This document shows, piece by piece, positions 57,646 to 64,000 of a stretch of DNA of 64,000 nucleotides (positions are counted from its first letter, which is position 1; every line of letters starts with the position of its first letter). The position numbers were made by a program, and so were the translations under genes. The stretch is from Entomortierella parvispora (Eukaryota; Mortierellomycota; Mortierellomycetes; Mortierellales; Mortierellaceae). The stretch covers positions 806,001-870,000 of the forward strand of contig OY752142.1 of the NCBI GenBank assembly GCA_963573315.1, given 5' to 3'. The notes below the pieces were generated by a model, which saw nothing but the letters and a program-made list of their open reading frames with translations, did no database searches and had not been told where the DNA came from.

Positions 57646-59759
57646 ATGAATGAATCAATGACTCGAACAACCCAAGGGCCCTTTTCTCGGATCGAGCAAC
57701 CGTTTCTTGGCTGGCAAGAGCGGGTGCGGGTGCTCACAAGGGCACACACACACACACACGCACATCATGGCAACAACAATTGAAAAAAAACAACACATTC
57801 GAGGCTCTGTCTTGTCCACTGACTCCATTCCTCTCTCTCCTCCTTCCTCCCCTGTCACTCTCTGTCGTCTTTTTATTCTTTACCTTCTTTGCCCTATTCA
57901 ATTGAATTCAAAGAAAGAAAAAAAAGTCTCGGCCAGTGCCCAGCTCCCTCCCTCTCTCTCTCCCCCCACCTGCCCACCGCACCTTGCGCTGAGTGGAAGC
58001 AAGCATGGGAACCAAATAAAGGCTGGTCTCTCTCTCTCTGTTTCTCTTGTCACTCCTGTTCGCTTGGATGCTCACCATCCGATCGTTGGATGGTTCACCA
58101 AAAAAAAAAAATGTCCGGACCAGTCTTTTCCCTTTTCTTCGTGTGAACGTGGTATCGCTCTTACCAACAAAGACTCACAAACCCCTGCCTGATCATCGTT
58201 GCTTGGATCTGGCCTCTCCGTTGTTGCATCGAGGGTTGCAACTTGCGCCTCCTCCCCTCCCTCCTTCCATTGCATCATTCCCAACGGACGGCGCGAATGA
58301 AATAATGAATGGTAGGGTCGGGACAGACCCAATTCCGCAGGCAGTAGGGGACAAGGGCGCGTTCTTGTTCCCATCGCTCCCATTCTTCAATTTCTCTTTG
58401 TTTTTTAATATCGAGTTTGCTATCGAAACAGACAGGGGTCCTAGGCTGCGGCGATGATGGACATGCTGCATTCAAGCCTGCCTATTAAGACATCCTACCG
58501 TCACTGCTCCATGACCGTTCACGGGACGTCGTGTGCAAAAAAAAGAAGACACCCATTCTCTCTACTCTTTCAAAAGATGACAAAAGGCAGCGTGCACGAA
58601 TTGGAAAAAAGGGGGTTGGACCAGCCACCGGTGGGCCATCTCTTATTTTTTTGCGCAATCGACTTTCCCACTGGTTCGACGAAATAAAAAATAAAAAAGT
58701 TGACGAATGATCTCTGACGCTGCCCCTCTTCTTCGTCTCTTGCCCTTCTTTCAAGAATGTTGGGCAGTCATCAATTGGGTAGAAAATGATTGGAAAATGG
58801 CCCGAAATGGGTAAATCGTGTTTGTCTAGGTCGCGTCTTTTTTCTTGTTCATCGTCGTTATCTAGTCGTGTTATGGTACAACCCCTCCGGTTTGAAACCC
58901 CACGACTGACTACAAGTCTTTTTCCCTACTCCACACGTTTCTCTTCAAATGGAATTGAAACTATGGGCCACCAAATGGGGGTGGAGGTCAATTGTCCGGA
59001 TTGTCCGGATTGTCCAAAGAACAATGAGTAAGACCTCGCTCACGCTCTCGTGAACAAACAACCTATAGGAGAATAAAAACAGCGCGCACACCTGGGAAAG
59101 GTTACATCAAGGGCTAGGCCCTTTCAATAAAATAAACGGAGAAAAAAAAAATTCAACCACCCAAGCGGGACGAAAGGGGAGGGGGGGGAAGGTGCGTGTT
59201 CCCACAGTTTTTTGTTGGCTGCAGCAGATGATCGAAGGCGAAATAATCTCCTATTGGGCGGGCGCAAACCGTAAATACAACACCTCTCCTGCGCCAGCCC
59301 ACATTTGGAAACGTTTTTTTTCATTCTGTGGAAGAGCAATTGAAGTGTCTCTTTCCTTGGGCTTGGCAACGAAGGGCGAGTCAAGCAGCCTTTGTGGCGC
59401 TTTAATTCAAGGTTGTGTCGTGTCGTCTTTCGGACAATTTTTTGTTGTTGTTGTGTCGATTGTTGTTTTGCATTTCTAGGGTTGCGGCGCTCAGCTGGTA
59501 ATGGAGTTCTTCCTTGTTTTTTTTTCTTCTTTCGCTGAAAGAGGAGCAAAGCGCAGAAGGACGAATGGTTGGTGATACCCTTCTGAGATCACTCAAAGAG
59601 GTGCAAAAGAATTCTCCTTGGAACTGCTCATGTTTTTTTTTTCTTGTTATTGTTGCAAGAGTCAGAAAACTGTTCACATGGCTTGTTTGTGTTTTGTTGC
59701 TCCTCTGTTGTGCGCTCCAATATTGGAGATCAACAACAACAGCCGACGAAGAAACCAAA

Positions 59760-59788
59760 GGGGGGGGGGGGGGGGGGGGGGGGGGGGG
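59760..59788. repeat. 29-nt poly(G) run
   Basis: Uninterrupted run of 29 G on the plus strand, the longest homopolymer of G in the window; a potential G-quadruplex. Confidence 0.9.
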
Positions 59789-62700
59789 TCACGCTGTGAT
59801 GAGTAATTGCTTCGACCCTTCAGGGGTGGACGGTCAACCGTCGCCACTTTGGCACTGTTTTCTCGAGACTACACAGGACAAACCTCGCCCTTGATGAGAG
59901 ATTTAATAATAATGAGCCGTTCCCTTCTCGAACAACAGACGTTTAGAAACCAACCTATTGAGGACACCATCTAGATACCACTGATCTGAAAATAAATGAA
60001 CAGAGGCGGCAGGGAAACGGCGTGCGCATGGCGCTCTGCTGCAGATGGTGATGACACAACTTCAAGATCAAAGAGAATCTCTTACTTGCCTACATGCACA
60101 GTCTACTTTTGTTTCGAAATAGGGTACGGCGATGTTGGGCGCGAGGGGTGCTCTCAAAGGATCCCGACAATTTTTGCCCCCAGAAATGGAAGAGAACAAA
60201 AAAAAACCAAAAAAAACGGCTCATGTCTTCCCATGAGTTGAAAAGCCTGGACCAACTCTCGGAAGGCCTTCCGGAGGCTGAACCTCGCTTGTTTGTGATG
60301 GAGGAGAAACATTGTTGTGCTATTGTTTTCTTATTTGACTTCTATTGAATAGAAAAATGGCGCAAAAAAGCAAAATGTTGAACTCGGTAAACACACACAC
60401 CACACACCACACACCACACACGCACACACGATTGATTTCCTTTATTTGCTCCCATCCTTCTTTCTAGCCCTGCTCTGACCCAGACATGGTCTGGATGCGT
60501 TCTGATGTGCCCGTCGTGCCTAACAGTCCAAACCACTTTGTAGAGCAATTGCTTGGGAAATGGTCAGCAGTTGAGTGTTGTTGATTCAAGGGAAGAATGA
60601 AGACAAAAGGAGATTGAAGAGGGAAAAAAATCGGATGAGAGCACCAGTTCACACAAAGGACCAATCGGAGAAAAGAGTCAGCCTCGACCCGAGATTGACT
60701 ATATTTTGGTTATCGCGCCCATGGGCAAAACCTGTGGGCAGCAAGAGGACATTTATCCAGAAAGAGGGGGTGCGCACTGACTGTGATGCCAGGTTTATCC
60801 CTCTGCACTCGCTTCTCTGTGCGGATCGCGAGAGAGAGAAAAACATTCCTTTCAATCGATCGCCCATCTCATATCAATCTTTTCCTGTGTGCTCGCCCTG
60901 TCAATTTTTTCTCAGGGACAAGTTCCAAAAAAAAAAAAAAAAAAAAGACCGCACCGCGGTCTAAAGTAATTTCGCTAGCGCAGACGGACAAACATCACAG
61001 GGACGTATCGGACAAAAACGTACCTCGCTCTCTCTCACACACACACACACACACCACATCAGTAGGTACGTTCAGTAAGCAGGTCGCATGACTGGTTCCC
61101 CACACTGACGAATGATACCTACAACAAACAAAAGAGAGTACCTCCTTGCTGTGAACTTTTTGAGTGCTCAGGCCGGTTCGCCGCCGGCGAATTGTTTGAC
61201 CATGATCTAGACGCCTGGCCATATCTCCCAGCGCGTATTCTCACAGCAAACGTTGTAGTTCGATGAGCCAATTGAAGAACCATTGACCTACAAGTATCAT
61301 ACCTTGTTTAGATACAATAATCACCTCATCCTACACCTGTTCATGGAACCGTTTCTGAAAAAAATAGACGCACGGCTTGTGAACGAACCGAACCAACCCT
61401 TGACTGCCACCATGCAATCTATTAGGGTTTTTCCAATCGCAACAACCATCTAGCTTTCGGATGTGTGTCCCGTTTTTACTGTTTTCTTTCCGAACGTCCG
61501 CCTTTTTCAAAGCTCTTTTTTTCGAAGTTTACCTGTCTGCTGGAAGTTGTAGAATAGAATCCTGTAGAAGTTGAACTTGGGTGCAATAAGGTCTCTCTCT
61601 TCTACCCACGCTCCTTCAGTGTGCTCTATCTCTGTACCGTATGTACCCCAATAATATATGAAGTGACATGTACGTACCTGTGGGTTTTGGATTTGATTAT
61701 TATTGTGCATCTGGACCCCACCATGGTCTTAACTATAAGCAGACGGGCTTTATATTTTTGGCCCTTTTGGCACCCTCGATTAGTCAGGGAAAGGTTGACC
61801 ACTAGGAGATTTTCAGTTTTTCTCTTGAACATTGTTTGAATTCTCTTGAAAATCTTTTAGGGTACTCGTTGAATTTTTTTTTTTTTTTTTTTTTGCTCCT
61901 CCTTTGAACCTTCTTCACAAGGTCGGTTGTCGAGACGATTGGATGCGGGATACAACCCTAGAGATCCATCGAGGGGACAAGGGAAAATGCTCTACCAGCA
62001 GTCTGTCTCCATGCTGGGAATGGAAGAGGAGAAAATGATTCCGCCTTTTCCTTCCGCTCTCAAAAAAAAAATAAGGGAGCATCTTCCCTAGGTGTTTGAT
62101 TTTTTTTTTGGAACAGCGGCGGGGGCGAGCTTGCTGTGAACATTGATGAGATCCAGACTCTTTGATTGGACAAGACATCAACACGATCTATCCCCTTTCT
62201 CCGATGCAAAAGAAACCGTTGTGTGTGTGTGCATGCTCGAGATTGCTGTGTCCACATGAAAAATACACAGAAACAGAGGGCTGAGGGGAAACAAAAAAGA
62301 TGGAGATGAATGGACCGATGATGAAAATGACGTGTTGGTTCAACAGACACGTTGGTTCAACAGGCACGTTTTTTCAATTTGCTATAGTAGATTCCTACCC
62401 TCGCCCTACTATATCACATGCAGCAGAAGATTCAAGTACCACCCAATGCTACTTCCCCCATGTTGCCCCGTCTTCCAAACAACTCTAGTCTGGAAAGACC
62501 TCAGTTGATCTCCTGGACTCGTTCCTGTTTCTCTGCAGTCAGTCCCTGGGTTAGTCTAGTCTGTCCTCTATGACATCCCTTTTTCTTCAAGCTACTAGTG
62601 GACCCTGCTGGCATGTGCAAAGTTTCCTCAAATGGTTAGAGCAGAGGTCATTGCTATTGCGGAATGAACTTGGCGTCAATGGGTAAAAAAAAACTCTTAG

Positions 62701-62947
62701 GAGCGAAAAGCGAAGGTTACACGCAATCCTTAGACCCGTGTCAAAAATGACTTTGCGGTATCTTGACAATGACAGATCACTATGCACCAACTTGTTTGGC
62801 GTGGGCTTTTATGCCAATCCTTGAACACCGGTCCCATGTAGTATACTATGCATTCCTTGAGCGAGACGCCATCACCTGGACTAGAAAGGGGGGGTCAGCT
62901 TTAGCCCTGACTCGTGTTCTGCGGTCATTATCCACTCAAGAATGAAG

Positions 62948-62983
62948 TCAAAAAGACAAGAGAACTCAAAAAGACAAGAGAAC
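62948..62983. repeat. 2 x 18-bp direct repeat
   Basis: Two perfect adjacent copies of TCAAAAAGACAAGAGAAC in the gene-free right part of the window. Confidence 0.8.
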
Positions 62984-63279
62984 TCCACCAAATTAATCTG
63001 GTTGGCTTGGAGCCGAATGCTCGATCCGTGGGCGGTTTTTGAACAAAGGGCAGGTGTTTGTTCTTGAACTTGCTCTCCCTTGCAGCACCGGGGGCTCACC
63101 ATCCTCGACCCTTGCAGCCCTCATGACTGTGTCCACTCTCAGACCGACTCATTCTAGTAGTTCAACCTGGCATCCGTCTATTTATCCTCTGTTCCAGGTT
63201 CTTCCTTTGTCCTAGAACGGCGGCAGAAGAATATGTCTGAGCTGGATCATAAAAGACAGGAAAACCCCTTGTGGTTGAA

Positions 63280-63570
63280 CTGACTCAAGAGTGCCAAGGA
63301 CTGCACTGAACTGGTGCGAGGGTGAGCAGTCCCATCGACTGCAAGGAGGAATGGGTTCGAGAGGGGAACACACTCCTGAGAACTTTGGTAGGCATGGGTG
63401 GACTGTCCCTGGGGCTGCAAGAGTCATAGCTTTAAAGGGGGACTGTCCCAGGGACTGCAGGAGGAATAGGTGCACTGTTCCAAGGACTGCAAGGACAAAT
63501 TAGCGCAAGAGGTGGACAGTTCCAGGTACTATAGACGTAAATCGGTTCGAGAGCAAACACAGTCCCAAGG
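63280..63570. repeat. degenerate ~42-bp tandem repeat
   Basis: Six to seven units with a core like GGACTGTCCCAGGGACTGCA followed by AGGAGGAATAGGTTCGAGAGG-like sequence, heavily diverged. Several units carry a short palindrome (GTCCC--GGGAC). Confidence 0.6.
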
Positions 63571-64000
63571 ATAGAGAAGTCTGTGTAGTGAAAGATTAGA
63601 GTGTTTGCCGCCTTGGGACTTTTTTAGTAGAGCTCTCGTTAACGAATAATCGGAAGATTTTACAGGAAAAGCTCAACAATAAAGGACGCACAACGCGAAA
63701 GTCTTGGAGAGCAAGCGCGCCATGCTTGCGACGCGACCCATGGACAAAAGAAAAGACCCACTAGCTGCAGTGGGGGTGGGTCAAAACCGGATTGACATTG
63801 GCCAGGTGATGAATTAACCAGGCGCTGTCGATGCCTGCAATAGATCCAGATTTTGGATCGACATACCATGCAAGAGTTCGCCATGCTCTCAGACAACATG
63901 AGGGCTGTGTGGTGGGAAGACGCGGTAAATGGAGGTCAGTGACTGTTGTTCCCTGTGCACTCGGTCAACGTGGCAGGAGGCGGACGCGTCGCTCTAAACC

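Larger units (their letters stand above)
57646..64000. other. 6.3-kb stretch without a supportable gene
   Basis: Open frames are at most about 160 codons, low-complexity and overlapping on both strands; none shows family motifs or a phase-consistent multi-exon model. Contents: (CA)n tracts near 57750, 60390-60430 and 61040; 29 G at 59760-59788; 19 A at about 60929-60947; 19-20 T near 61876-61894; three copies of a TGTCCGGAT unit near 58995; an 18-bp direct repeat at 62948-62983; a degenerate minisatellite at 63280-63570. It could hold non-coding RNAs or decayed elements that I cannot recognise. Confidence 0.45.

Noticed and set aside
59402-59894. 118- and 126-codon frames flanking the 29-G run
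   Set aside because: One reads through the homopolymer as polyglycine, the other is antisense noise.
63660-63899. Minus-strand 79-codon frame near the right edge
   Set aside because: Two frames look equally protein-like and neither has a recognisable motif; without sequence beyond the window it cannot be supported.
1-64000. Bacterial-style features (operons, ribosome binding sites, rho-independent terminators)
   Set aside because: Spliced genes, TATA boxes and AATAAA signals show nuclear eukaryotic DNA; apparent hairpins were not called bacterial terminators.

Overview
The window is eukaryotic and most likely from an early-diverging filamentous fungus (Mucoromycota; Mortierella/Linnemannia-like is my best guess). 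Reasons: short GT-AG introns (about 60-120 bp) with CTAAC-like branch sites, CT-rich 5' leaders, AATAAA signals, many long homopolymers, and fungal families such as Heh1/Src1, a CSL factor with polyglutamine, a Kre9/Knh1-type GPI protein and a centaurin. Exon models were built by hand. In every complete model the splice phases sum to an open frame. The weakest point is the first exon of the ArfGAP gene.

Layout. 0-3.2 kb: the 5' part of an ABCC (MRP/Ycf1-type) transporter running off the left edge, then a beta-hydroxyacid dehydrogenase, both on the minus strand. 3.2-7.5 kb: a gene-poor stretch with a degenerate 26-bp tandem repeat, a small secreted cysteine-rich protein, a C/G-tract hairpin, a Helitron helicase relic and a decayed DDE transposase. 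7.5-18.4 kb: housekeeping block with Heh1/Src1 inner nuclear membrane protein (+), monoacylglycerol-lipase-like hydrolase (+) and a 1,675-aa BAR-PH-ArfGAP-ankyrin protein (-). 19.3-28.5 kb: a mobile-element island with a decayed Crypton-like tyrosine recombinase, a Helitron helicase relic and an intact six-exon gene for a 1,663-aa Fanzor-like (eukaryotic TnpB-type) nuclease. 28.5-41.0 kb: one 15-exon minus-strand gene for a 3,632-aa secreted protein built from about 27 cysteine-rich modules and 10 nearly identical ricin-B-type beta-trefoils. 41.3-43.2 kb: a truncated Rheb-like GTPase fragment, a third Helitron relic and a minisatellite. 44.0-57.6 kb: a GPI-anchored Kre9-like wall protein (+), a mitochondrial RCC1-repeat protein (-) divergent from AVL9 (+), and a CSL transcription factor (-) with a frame-preserving intron. 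57.6-64 kb: no gene I can support, only simple repeats, a 29-G run and a degenerate 42-bp minisatellite.

The most interesting items are the intact Fanzor-like gene with its non-coding 3' flank, and the modular lectin gene, whose repeats show recent dimeric duplications. The housekeeping genes do not form a pathway; two serve membrane traffic (ArfGAP, AVL9) and two the nuclear envelope and mitochondria (Heh1, RCC1L).
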